Positions 1 through 6,456 of a stretch of 9,811 nt of DNA are shown piece after piece. The notes beneath the pieces are model-generated. The model had not been told where the DNA came from. It searched no databases and saw nothing but the letters and a program-made list of their open reading frames with translations. This stretch comes from Alphaproteobacteria bacterium. Lineage in GTDB: Bacteria > Pseudomonadota > Alphaproteobacteria > Rhizobiales > Rhizobiaceae. The DNA is taken from assembly GCA_017308345.1 (NCBI GenBank), contig JAFKFE010000532.1, positions 1-9,811 on the forward strand, read 5' to 3'. The position numbers were made by a program, and so were the translations under genes. How positions within the stretch are numbered: position 1 is the stretch's first letter; each line of letters begins with the position of its first letter.

Positions 1-2
1 TG

Positions 3-44
3 ACACGCATGACCGACGCCTTCTGGTTCGGGCGCCGACGCTAG
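3..44 (+). CDS. Possible C-terminal end of a gene entering from the left
   Basis: Frame 3 is open from the window edge to a TAG at 42-44 and reads TRMTDAFWFGRRR. Nearly every third codon position is G or C, as in the confident genes here, so this looks like the last residues of a + strand gene. Thirteen residues cannot identify the product. No terminator-like hairpin is visible between this stop and the promoter at 97. The alternative is noncoding sequence that happens to be open. Confidence 0.35.
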   Translation, partial: TRMTDAFWFGRRR

Positions 45-96
45 CCTTTCTAACGGGCCATGGCTCTCCGCGCGGCCGCGCCAATTCTGTTTGCGC

Positions 97-126
97 TTGA
101 CATGCAACCAAATAGTTGCATATTAA
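97..126 (+). promoter_or_regulatory. Promoter with embedded ArsR-type operator
   Basis: A consensus -35 box TTGACA (97-102) is followed after 18 bp by TATTAA (121-126) as the -10. A perfect inverted repeat with 7-bp arms, ATGCAAC (102-108) and GTTGCAT (115-121) around CAAATA, fills the spacer. A dimeric winged-helix repressor bound there would block RNA polymerase, so this is the natural autoregulatory site of the adjacent ArsR-type gene. The operator assignment is inferred from position and symmetry. Confidence 0.75.
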
Positions 127-130
127 AGCC

Positions 131-451
131 ATGAGCATGGATGCCGTCTTTCGCGCCTTGGCCGACCCGACCCGCCGGCAGTTGCTGGACAGCCTCCATG
201 CAAGGAACGGACAGACGCTGAACGCGCTCTGCGAGCACATGGACATGACGCGCCAGGCGGTGACCAAGCACCTGGCGATCCTCGAGGAGGCGAACCTCGT
301 CACCACCATGCGCCGGGGCCGCGAGAAGGAGCACTACCTCAACCCCGTTCCGATCAACGAGATCGCCGAGCGCTGGATCGGCAAGTTCGAGCGCCATCGG
401 CTCAGTGCATTGAGCGACCTGAAGCAACGTCTTGAAAGGGAAGAGCCGTGA
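131..451 (+). CDS. ArsR-family winged-helix transcriptional regulator
   Basis: A 106-residue DNA-binding repressor. The N-terminus (AVFRALADPTRRQLLDSL, about 5-22) is the typical first helix of ArsR regulators. The helix-turn-helix covers about 28-57, with recognition segment TRQAVTKHLAILEEANLV (40-57), followed by a basic beta-wing (MRRGREKEHYL, 60-70). The only Cys is at 34 and there is no paired-Cys metal site, so it is unlikely to sense metal. It resembles regulators paired with SRPBCC proteins, presumably responding to a small molecule. ATG 131 is chosen because a TTG at 116 lies inside the operator; ATG 137 is also possible. No Shine-Dalgarno precedes it, and the -10 ends only 4 bp upstream, suggesting a leaderless transcript. 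Its stop overlaps the next start (GTGA), indicating translational coupling. Confidence 0.9.
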   Translation: MSMDAVFRALADPTRRQLLDSLHARNGQTLNALCEHMDMTRQAVTKHLAILEEANLVTTMRRGREKEHYLNPVPINEIAERWIGKFERHRLSALSDLKQRLEREEP

Positions 452-897
452 GCGAGAACAGCTTCATCTACGTCACCTATATCCGCACCACGCCTGAAAA
501 ACTCTGGCAGGCGCTGACCGATCCGGAATTCAACCGGCAGTTCTTCCTCTGCTCCTATCAGGAGAGCGACTGGAAAGTGGGCTCCAGTTCGAAGCTGATG
601 TTCCCGGACGGCAGCATTGCCGACTCGGGCGAGATCCTGGAGATCGATCCGCCCCGCCGCCTTGTCATCAAATGGCGCAACGAATGGATGCCCGAGGTGA
701 AGGAGGACGGCTACACGCGCTGCACCTTCACCATCGAGCCCGACGGCGAGTTGTTGAAGCTCGCCGTCGTCCACGAGGCCGACGGCCCGCACAGGCTGAT
801 CCCCAACGTCTCCAGGGGCTGGCCGCTGGTGCTGGCGAGCCTCAAGAGCCTGCTGGAAACCGGCAAGGGCTTCGAACGTCCGCCGTCAAAGGGATGA
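448..897 (+). CDS. SRPBCC / AHSA1-like domain protein
   Basis: A 149-residue protein of the START-like SRPBCC superfamily (AHSA1 type), a fold that encloses a hydrophobic ligand cavity. Visible family marks are the N-terminal strand and helix (YIRTTPEKLWQALTDPEFNRQF, about 10-31), the central GEILEIDPPRRLVIKW segment (about 61-76) and a C-terminal helix (GWPLVLASLKSLLETG, about 124-139). There is no signal peptide or membrane segment, so it should be cytosolic. It starts with GTG in a 4-bp overlap with the repressor stop; AAGGGAAG just upstream is a good ribosome site. Co-transcription with the ArsR regulator is therefore very likely. The ligand or reaction cannot be deduced; a chaperone-cofactor role like eukaryotic Aha1 should not be assumed. 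Confidence 0.88.
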   Translation: MSENSFIYVTYIRTTPEKLWQALTDPEFNRQFFLCSYQESDWKVGSSSKLMFPDGSIADSGEILEIDPPRRLVIKWRNEWMPEVKEDGYTRCTFTIEPDGELLKLAVVHEADGPHRLIPNVSRGWPLVLASLKSLLETGKGFERPPSKG

Positions 898-942
898 ACA
901 TTTGTTTCGGATACGAGACAATCCTTGGAAAAGGTGGCCCTG

Positions 943-1422
943 ATGCTTCACTTGTCCTTGCCGCAAGCCATGGCGAATGCCGATACGGTCATGGCCTCGG
1001 CCGAGCTTCCCGCCGCGCCGGACGAGGTCATCGCGGCGCTGGTCACCAAGGAGGTCGAGCGCTGGTGGGGCTCTGCCGGGACCTACCGCATGACCGGCTG
1101 GACCGCCGACTTTTGTGTTGGCGGCGGCTGGGCTGTCCTTGTGGAGACCTCCGATGGCCGGCATCTGCCCACCAGCGGGACATTTGTCGAAGTCGAGGCG
1201 CCGCGCCGGATCGTACAGACGAGGCGCTACGACTGGGACCACCCGGCGCTGGGCCGTCACGAAACGACGCTCGCCTATCTGCTGGAGCCGATCGCCGGCG
1301 GCACGCGGCTCATCATCTGCCACGGCGGATTTGCCGGTTTCCCCGACGCGGCGGCCGAGCATGCCGAGGGCTGGACGCATGTTCTCGGATGGCTGCAACG
1401 GTATTTGGAAGCGAACCCATGA
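943..1422 (+). CDS. Second SRPBCC / AHSA1-like protein
   Basis: A second, diverged SRPBCC-fold protein of 159 residues if ATG 943 is used. AAGG at 931-934 gives an 8-bp spacing to that ATG. ATG 970 would give 150 residues, nearly the length of the upstream paralogue, and TTG 925 is also in frame. The helix APDEVIAALVTKEVERWWG, the strand-rich middle with GTFVEVEAPRRIVQTRRYDW, and the C-terminal GWTHVLGWLQRYL helix follow the same order as in the first SRPBCC protein. The gap to that gene is 45 bp without a terminator, so it is probably the third gene of the operon. Overall identity between the two looks low, so they may bind different ligands. Specific function is unknown. Confidence 0.82.
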   Translation: MLHLSLPQAMANADTVMASAELPAAPDEVIAALVTKEVERWWGSAGTYRMTGWTADFCVGGGWAVLVETSDGRHLPTSGTFVEVEAPRRIVQTRRYDWDHPALGRHETTLAYLLEPIAGGTRLIICHGGFAGFPDAAAEHAEGWTHVLGWLQRYLEANP

Positions 1423-1461
1423 AACACCGAGGCGCTTAAGACGCGCATCGCTCGATTGAGA

Positions 1462-2370
1462 TCAGATCGAAACCAGGCGATCCTGGGTTCCGCCGAGATA
1501 GGTGTTCCAGATGTGGTCCGACAGCAGGCGTCGATAGTCCGGGTTTTTCGCGCCCGAGCGGTAGGACGCGCCGCCGACATGAAAAAGAACCCCGTCATAC
1601 AGCTCATAGTCGGCGATTTTCCCCCCGACGTTCACCGCGACGTGGCTTACCCGGGCCATCTCGAATTCCCCGACGGGGTGCTTCGAATACAATACCGGCC
1701 AGTTGCCGCCTCCGGTATCCATGCCGATGTCGAGCCGATTTCTGAAATCGAGCTTCGCATGCTCGACGGCGGCGAAATCGTAGAAGCACAGGCCGGCCCA
1801 GTAGTACCAGCGGGGCTCGTCCTTGGCTTCCTTGTACAGGTAGCTGGACCTGGCATGCAGCGGCACCCCGTAACCGATCTTTCGCCCGACGCGCCGCGCG
1901 ATATCGATCGGCCCGACCGGGAAGCAATCGTGATCGATGAACCCGAACATGTCCGGCTTGAGGTGCTTGACGATGTTGTGGAAGACCCAGGTCTGGGAGA
2001 CGCCATGTGATCTGGAAGGGTTCGTTTCGAAATTCCTGGGCAGTCCGAAATACGCGACCCCCCGCCGCGCGCAGATTGCCTCGATCGAAGCTCGCGCTTC
2101 CCGCTTCGGCGAATTGTCGATCACCACGAGCCTTGTCCCGGTCGGGAAGACCTGCCAGGCCTTGGTGAGCACATCTATGACCCAGGGCGTGTTGAACGCG
2201 ATGGTGAAGCAGCAATTCCGCTCGGGCTTTTCGCTCAGGCCCCTGGCGAATGCATGGCCCCTGGACGCGGCGCTTCCCAGGAACTGGCGGTACAGGATCT
2301 CGTGGCGGAGGCCCAAAAGCAATTGGACTCCCCTCGTGCGCCGAAAATTCTCGACAGCCTTTTTAAGCAA
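1462..2370 (-). CDS. GT-A-like glycosyltransferase (putative)
   Basis: A 302-residue protein with the look of a nucleotide-sugar-dependent glycosyltransferase. The nucleotide-binding half begins at CCFTIAFNTPWVIDVLTKAW (53-72), and LVVIDNSP (81-88) is a typical GT-A second strand. FIDHDCFP (144-151) supplies a DxD-like metal site at D146 and D148. Later conserved-looking pieces are DTGGGNWPVL (218-227) and FHVGGASYR (263-271). No signal peptide or clear membrane helix is seen. The start is TTG with GGGGAA just upstream on the same strand; no ATG or GTG precedes it in frame nearby. The gene has more A/T in third codon positions than its neighbours, hinting at transfer. It lies 104 bp after the oxidoreductase with a hairpin between, so co-transcription is uncertain. 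Acceptor and donor are unknown. Confidence 0.6.
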   Translation of the reverse strand: MLKKAVENFRRTRGVQLLLGLRHEILYRQFLGSAASRGHAFARGLSEKPERNCCFTIAFNTPWVIDVLTKAWQVFPTGTRLVVIDNSPKREARASIEAICARRGVAYFGLPRNFETNPSRSHGVSQTWVFHNIVKHLKPDMFGFIDHDCFPVGPIDIARRVGRKIGYGVPLHARSSYLYKEAKDEPRWYYWAGLCFYDFAAVEHAKLDFRNRLDIGMDTGGGNWPVLYSKHPVGEFEMARVSHVAVNVGGKIADYELYDGVLFHVGGASYRSGAKNPDYRRLLSDHIWNTYLGGTQDRLVSI

Positions 2371-2411
2371 TGTTTTCCCCGAGCGCCCGACAGGGCCAAG
2401 AGTAGCATGAC

Positions 2412-2452
2412 GCGGCCGGCGGGAAGCAACGGCTTTCGCCGGTTGGGGCCGC
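2412..2452 (-). terminator. Hairpin between oxidoreductase and glycosyltransferase genes
   Basis: Arms CCGGCG (2416-2421) and CGCCGG (2437-2442) pair. An inner AAGC/GCTT stem with loop AACG lies inside, and an outer GCGG/CCGC pair (2412-2415, 2449-2452) closes the structure. It begins 22 bp after the oxidoreductase stop. There is no T-run on the - strand after it, so it may be an attenuator or an mRNA-stabilising hairpin rather than a strong intrinsic terminator. Confidence 0.4.
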
Positions 2453-2474
2453 GTGTCGCCGCCCGGCTCCCGCC

Positions 2475-3641
2475 TCAGATCACGTTCAGCTCCCTGAACG
2501 CCCTTCCTTCCGCGACGCGCTCATAGCCGAACGCCGTGCAGTCGATCGTGCGGTACCCGCCATGCATGACGAGCTCCGCGATCGATTTGCCGACCGCCGG
2601 CGCCTGCTGCAGGCCGTGACCGGAAAAGCCGTTGGCGAAGAGGAAGTTTGCGACCTCCGGATGCGGCCCGATCACCCCGTTCTGGTCGAGCGTGTTGTAG
2701 TCGTAATGCCCGACCCAGGCGCGCGTCGGCTTGATCGCCTCGAAAGCCGGGATGCGGGCGGCCAAGGTCGGCCAGACCACCTCCTCGAACAGCGGCCAGT
2801 TGACGTCGAAATCCTTCGGGTCGGGCGCGACATCGCCTTCCTCCGGCTCGGCGCCGCCGGTGAGGTAGACCGACCCTTCAGGCCGCACATAGATGCCCGA
2901 CGGATCGACCAGGAGCGGCATGTCGGCATATTTCTCGCGCGCCTCGAAGACGAAGACGTTGCGCTTGCGCGGCTCGACCGGCAGCGCCAGCCCGGCAAAA
3001 GCCGCGACCTTGCCGGCGTTGGGGCCGGCGGCGTTGACGACGATGCCCGCCTCCAGCGTCTCGCCATTGTCGAGCGAGACGGCGGTGACGCGGTTGCCGT
3101 CGCGCGAAATACCGGTCACGGAAGCCGTGATGAAATCGATCTTCTTGTCGCGCAGCGCCTTGCGGAACAGCGTCAGCATCGCATGCGCGTCGAACCAGCC
3201 CTCGCCGCTGCGGCCATAGGCGCCGGCTGCGATGTCGTCGACAGACAGCCAGGGGAAGCGGCTCGCCAGCTGTCCGGCGTCCTCCAGCACGATGTCGGCG
3301 CCCTCGGCGATCTGCGCCTGATGGTTGGCCTTGAGGATCGGCAGCCCCGCCTCGCCGGCGAGGATGAGGTAGCCGCCCTCGCGGAAACCGATATCGGCGT
3401 CGGCGCCGAAGGTTTCCTTGAGCCGCCGGAACAGTTTCAGGGTGAACTGCGACAGGCGGATGTTTTCGGGGATGGAGAATTGCTGGCGGATCGAGGCCAG
3501 GGACAGCGTCGTCGCCGCATGCGAGAATTGCGGATCGCGCTCGATCAGCGCGATGGAGCCCGAAAAGCCTTCCTCCCGCAAATAATAGGCGACCGAGGAC
3601 CCGACGATGGCTCCGCCGATGATGACGATGTCGTAGCGCAT
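2475..3641 (-). CDS. FAD-dependent oxidoreductase, DAO family, FOXRED1-like
   Basis: A 388-residue flavoprotein of the D-amino-acid oxidase/sarcosine oxidase fold. The N-terminal FAD-binding unit is YDIVIIGGAIVGSSVAYYL (3-21), with E34 (ALIERD) placed to hold the ADP ribose. VVNAAGPNAG is the usual second dinucleotide-domain motif. The C-terminus (QNGVIGPHPE, then FANGFSGHGLQQAPAVGKSIAEL, then a short tail ending in NVI) closely resembles mitochondrial FOXRED1 as I recall it, so it probably oxidises a secondary amine or amino acid; the substrate is not readable. In the Rossmann glycine motif the middle Gly is Ala11. ATG 3641 is preceded by GGAGAAGAA, an excellent ribosome site; the upstream in-frame extension lacks such support. 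It follows the histidine kinase by 22 bp on the same strand, so co-expression is likely. No signal peptide: cytosolic. Confidence 0.88.
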   Translation of the reverse strand: MRYDIVIIGGAIVGSSVAYYLREEGFSGSIALIERDPQFSHAATTLSLASIRQQFSIPENIRLSQFTLKLFRRLKETFGADADIGFREGGYLILAGEAGLPILKANHQAQIAEGADIVLEDAGQLASRFPWLSVDDIAAGAYGRSGEGWFDAHAMLTLFRKALRDKKIDFITASVTGISRDGNRVTAVSLDNGETLEAGIVVNAAGPNAGKVAAFAGLALPVEPRKRNVFVFEAREKYADMPLLVDPSGIYVRPEGSVYLTGGAEPEEGDVAPDPKDFDVNWPLFEEVVWPTLAARIPAFEAIKPTRAWVGHYDYNTLDQNGVIGPHPEVANFLFANGFSGHGLQQAPAVGKSIAELVMHGGYRTIDCTAFGYERVAEGRAFRELNVI

Positions 3642-3663
3642 TTCTTCTCCGATTCGCCGGTTC

Positions 3664-5235
3664 TCAAACGACCGGCAGATCGATCTCGAAGCGCGTGCCG
3701 CGTTCGGAGTCAACCAGCCTTATCGTGCCATCATGCGCTTTCAGGAGGGCCAGCACGATGCCGAGCCCCATGCCGGTGCCGCCGGTCTCGCGCCTTGTGG
3801 TGAAGAACGGCTCGAATATCCTGGCGCGGTTGGCGGCCGAGATGCCGTCGCCATCGTCGCCGACATGGATCGCCACCCTGTCGTCCGCTCTTGCGGCGCT
3901 GATCGAAGCCAGCCTGGCGCCGTGACGCGCCGAATTGTCGATCAGGTTGGCGAGCACGATGCCGAGATTCTCCGCCGAGATGCCGAGCCTGATATCGCCG
4001 CCGCCCTCGAGCCGCGCCTCCAGCCTGGCGTCGATCGGCAACGATGCCAATGCCGCATGGAGCGTCGTGCTCTCGCCGCTCGGTTCCAGGTTCTCGGCGC
4101 GCGCCAGGTCGAGCAGCCGCCGCACCAGGAGATTGAGCCGCCCGGCGTCGGTGACGATGTTGTTGGAGAAACGCCGGCGCTCGGCCTCGTCCATCGCCCC
4201 GCCGGAATCGCGCAGCAGCTCCGCCGCGCCCTGGATCGCCGTCAACGGCGATTTCAGCTCATGCGAGACATGGGTGGCGAAGGTCTGGATGGAGTCGGAG
4301 CGCGCCTGCAGCTTGGTCGCCATGTCGAGGAAGGCCGCCGACAGTTCCGCCATCTCGCGGGTGCCGTGATGGGCGAGCGGCCGGATCGCCTCGCGGTCGC
4401 CGGCGGCGATGCGCTTGGTACGCTCGATCAGCGCATAGATCGGCCGGCTGACGGTGCGGATGAACACCAGCGCGATCAACAGCGTGCCGCCGAGGATGGC
4501 GATCGCCGCCAACGTCACCTTGCCGCGTTCGCCATAGAGATGCTTGACGATGTTGTTCGGCGTTCTCGACAGATAGACGACGCCGGCGACCCGGCCGTCC
4601 AGCTCGACCGGCAGGGCGACGAAGACGCGCACCCTGGTGCCCCGGCTCACCGAATAGAGCGGCGGCGGGGGCTGGTCGGGGATGCGCAGTCTCAGCTCGC
4701 TGGCATAGGCGCCGGAAAGCGCGGTCCGCACCTCCTCGACCTGGCCGAGCGACTGGCCGATCTCACCGCCGCCGGCAATGACCACGCCGCGCGGGTCGAG
4801 CAGGCGGAAGCCGGCGAGCGTCGTCTTCTGCGTCTCGTCGAGAACGCCGGCGAACTTCGCGCCGATGGCCGCGAAGGCGGGGTCGGATGCGGCCGGCACC
4901 GCCGCCGGCCGCATCGGCATCACGTCATCGGAGGCGAGATCGAGGCGTGGCTCGATCGGTTCATAGGGGTAGTTGTTGTCGCGCGCGGGATCGGCCGATA
5001 TCGGCGAACCCATCTTGTCCAGGGGAATGCCGGCGGCGCGCACCTCCCGGGCATAGACGGCGGCGACGACCGCGCCTTGCGCGATCAGCTCGCCCTCGGT
5101 CTGGCGGATCAGCTGGTTCTCGTAGAGCCGGAAGAAGAACAGGCCGACCAGCGGCAGCGCCATGACCACGATCAGGATGGCGACGACGACGGTGGCGAGC
5201 CGAGGCCGCCACCTTTCCTTGCTCAACCACCGCAT
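3664..5235 (-). CDS. Membrane sensor histidine kinase, CreC-like
   Basis: A 523-residue inner-membrane sensor kinase. Membrane helix 1 is about 13-35 and helix 2 about 239-260, enclosing a periplasmic sensor region of about 200 residues with a Pro-rich stretch near 186-192. HAMP follows (about 261-313). The dimerisation domain has THVSHELKSP with phospho-acceptor H325, and the HELKSPLTAIQGAAE stretch is reminiscent of CreC. The ATPase domain has an N box (NLIDNS, N430/N434), G1 (DDGDGI, 460-465), F box (FEPFFTT, 474-480) and G2 (GGTGMGLG, 485-492), so all catalytic boxes are present. ATG 5235 overlaps the response-regulator end by 13 bp, implying coupled translation. The reading frame stays open far upstream through the regulator gene, but that part is antisense-frame noise. 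The signal sensed is unknown. Confidence 0.93.
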   Translation of the reverse strand: MRWLSKERWRPRLATVVVAILIVVMALPLVGLFFFRLYENQLIRQTEGELIAQGAVVAAVYAREVRAAGIPLDKMGSPISADPARDNNYPYEPIEPRLDLASDDVMPMRPAAVPAASDPAFAAIGAKFAGVLDETQKTTLAGFRLLDPRGVVIAGGGEIGQSLGQVEEVRTALSGAYASELRLRIPDQPPPPLYSVSRGTRVRVFVALPVELDGRVAGVVYLSRTPNNIVKHLYGERGKVTLAAIAILGGTLLIALVFIRTVSRPIYALIERTKRIAAGDREAIRPLAHHGTREMAELSAAFLDMATKLQARSDSIQTFATHVSHELKSPLTAIQGAAELLRDSGGAMDEAERRRFSNNIVTDAGRLNLLVRRLLDLARAENLEPSGESTTLHAALASLPIDARLEARLEGGGDIRLGISAENLGIVLANLIDNSARHGARLASISAARADDRVAIHVGDDGDGISAANRARIFEPFFTTRRETGGTGMGLGIVLALLKAHDGTIRLVDSERGTRFEIDLPVV

Positions 5236-5921
5236 CGGCCGAGCCGGAAACCGACGCCATGCACCGTGGCGATCGCATCGAGACAGCCGACCGCCGCCAG
5301 CTTGGCCCGCACGTTGCGGATGTGGCTGTCGACGGTGCGTTCCGAGACATGGATGTTCGAGGCATAGGCATTGGCCATCACCGCGTCGCGGCCAAGCACG
5401 TGCTGCGGCCGTGCGAGGAAGCCTTTCAGGATGGCGAATTCGATCGCCGTCAGCGTGAGCGGCCTGCCGTCGAAACTCGCCGCGTGGCTGGCCGGGACGA
5501 GCATGAGCTTGCCATGCGCGAACGCCCGGTCGTCCGCGTCTTCCTCGACAGGCGCCGGGCGGGCGCGCCGCAGGATGACGTTGACGCGGGCGACCAGCTC
5601 GCGCGGGCTGAACGGCTTGGTCACATAATCGTCGCCGCCCATTTCGAGCCCGAGGATGCGGTCGATCTCCTCGTCCCGCGCGGACAAAAACAGCACCGGC
5701 ACGTCGGATTTCTGCCTTAGCCTGCGGCAGACCTCCAGCCCGTCCATCTCCGGCATGCCGATGTCGAGCACGATGAGGTCGGGCGCGCGCCGCTCGACCG
5801 CCTGCAGCGCCGCCGCGCCGTCGGCGACGGCGGCCGTCCTCATGCCGGCCTTTTCCAGCGCGAAGCAGATGATCTCGCGGATATGCGGGTCGTCGTCGGC
5901 GACGAGGATGTTGTGCGGCAT
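5223..5921 (-). CDS. OmpR/PhoB-family response regulator
   Basis: A 232-residue DNA-binding response regulator. The receiver domain (about 3-120) has the acidic pair D9/D10, phospho-acceptor D53 (LIVLDIGMPEMDG), S80 in LFLSARDEE, and K102 in VTKPFSPREL. The C-terminal winged helix (about 130-230) contains LTLTAIEFAILKGF, ERTVDSHIRNVRAKL as recognition helix region, and the terminal HGVGFRLG wing. The stretch SARDEEIDRILGLEMGGDDY is close in pattern to CreB, matching the CreC-like kinase next to it, though orthology with creBC is not claimed. It is the first gene of the operon, preceded by the repeat-rich gap. ATG 5921 gives a full-length receiver domain, but no strong Shine-Dalgarno is seen before it. 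Confidence 0.94.
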   Translation of the reverse strand: MPHNILVADDDPHIREIICFALEKAGMRTAAVADGAAALQAVERRAPDLIVLDIGMPEMDGLEVCRRLRQKSDVPVLFLSARDEEIDRILGLEMGGDDYVTKPFSPRELVARVNVILRRARPAPVEEDADDRAFAHGKLMLVPASHAASFDGRPLTLTAIEFAILKGFLARPQHVLGRDAVMANAYASNIHVSERTVDSHIRNVRAKLAAVGCLDAIATVHGVGFRLGRCGG

Positions 5922-5964
5922 GAAATCGGCGGCCCGCTGCGTAAGGTTGGGTGACGGCAGGATT

Positions 5965-6000
5965 AGAGCAATTCCGGGAAAAGTGCGAAGTGGTTTTCCC
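5965..6000. repeat. Half copy of a rhizobial intergenic repeat
   Basis: The sequence AGAGCAATTCC is followed by GGGAAAA (5976-5982), an 11-nt loop and TTTTCCC (5994-6000). I recall this AGAGCAATTCC...GAAAAGTG...GGTTTTCC pattern as a dispersed palindromic repeat of Mesorhizobium and relatives. In full copies the outer AATTCC arm is matched by GGAATT on the far side; that far arm is missing here, so this copy is truncated. It lies 44-79 bp upstream of the response-regulator start. Confidence 0.5.
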
Positions 6001-6353
6001 TATGGCGCGACCTTGGGGCGAAAAGGAGGACGTTCGCTTTGCGGCGCGGCGCTTGCGGCTCGACGAGCCACCAGCCTTCCTTGCGCAGCCGGCGCGGCAG
6101 GGACCAGCGGGATGTGTGAGGCGCGTGCATGACGCCGGTTTTCGCCGGCGGGTGCGGAAAGCGCGCGGCGGATTGGAGGAGGTTTCCCGCAAAGGTTTGC
6201 AGATTTGGTGCAGGGAGCCCGGCGGCGGCCTCTCCCCTCCTTGAGTAGGGCAATCGCACGCAGTGCCGCCAGCACCCTGTAGATGCCGTCAAAGGGGAAC
6301 ATAGGGGGTTCTCACGCGTGAGGCGCCGACCTGTCCCTGGGCTGCCGGGCCAG

Positions 6354-6412
6354 CGCCCCTCTGTCCTGCCGGCCATCCGGCCCCCTCTGCGGCGCCCTTA
6401 AGGAGAAGATCG
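6354..6412 (-). repeat. Degenerate inverted copy of the 7585-7646 repeat
   Basis: The segment TCTGTCCTGCCGGCCAT (6360-6376) matches 15 of 17 bases of the reverse complement of 7620-7636, and CG plus a C-run precedes it just as in that copy. The far end (GGAGAAGATCG, 6402-6412) also resembles the GGGGGAGATCGG end. The central hairpin arms have decayed. It lies just upstream of the lyase promoter region and contains a GCCGG-CCAT-CCGGC mini-hairpin (6368-6381). Confidence 0.5.
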
Positions 6413-6421
6413 CTCCGCGCC

Positions 6422-6450
6422 TTGCCTCGCCCGCCATCACCCGGCATAGA
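6422..6450 (+). promoter_or_regulatory. Weak candidate promoter of the lyase gene
   Basis: TTGCCT (6422-6427) and CATAGA (6445-6450) are separated by 17 bp. The -10 match is poor. The predicted transcription start would fall at or next to the ATG at 6457, which has no Shine-Dalgarno of its own, so the message could be leaderless. Confidence 0.3.
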
Positions 6451-6456
6451 TCGCCC

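Larger units (their letters stand above)
5922..6456. other. 535-bp gene-free stretch between divergent genes
   Basis: It lies between the - strand response regulator and the + strand lyase and must hold both promoters. It contains a repeat remnant (5965-6000), a GCAAA-GG-TTTGC inverted repeat (6189-6200), a CGCCGG/CCGGCG hairpin (6133-6138 and 6145-6150), a 12-bp palindrome (6311-6322) and a degenerate repeat (6354-6412). Several overlapping open frames cross it on both strands, but none has a ribosome site or a recognisable domain, so I call none of them. It could include a decayed gene. Confidence 0.6.

Noticed and set aside
672..1439. 255-codon + strand frame spanning both SRPBCC genes
   Set aside because: It is out of frame with two recognisable SRPBCC proteins and its product is Arg/Gly/Ala-rich.
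1456..2010. 184-codon + strand frame opposite the glycosyltransferase-like gene
   Set aside because: It reads plausibly but has no ribosome site or known motif, whereas the - strand has GT-A features across the same DNA. Residual doubt is small.
2562..3803. Long + strand open frame (413 codons) opposite the FAD oxidoreductase
   Set aside because: Antisense shadow; the opposite strand has full FAD-binding and C-terminal family motifs and a good ribosome site.
3733..5367. Long + strand open frame (544 codons) opposite the two-component genes
   Set aside because: Low-complexity Arg/Asp/Gly/Ala-rich product, antisense to two genes with intact motifs; typical GC-rich shadow.
5236..6192. Upstream extension of the histidine kinase reading frame, making one 842-codon open frame
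   Set aside because: It is the response-regulator gene read in a wrong frame plus noncoding sequence; kinase homology starts at 5235 with the first membrane helix.
5963..6376. 137-codon - strand frame upstream of the response regulator
   Set aside because: Its end is encoded by a dispersed repeat, no domain or ribosome site is visible and rival frames are equally open; a decayed gene cannot be excluded.
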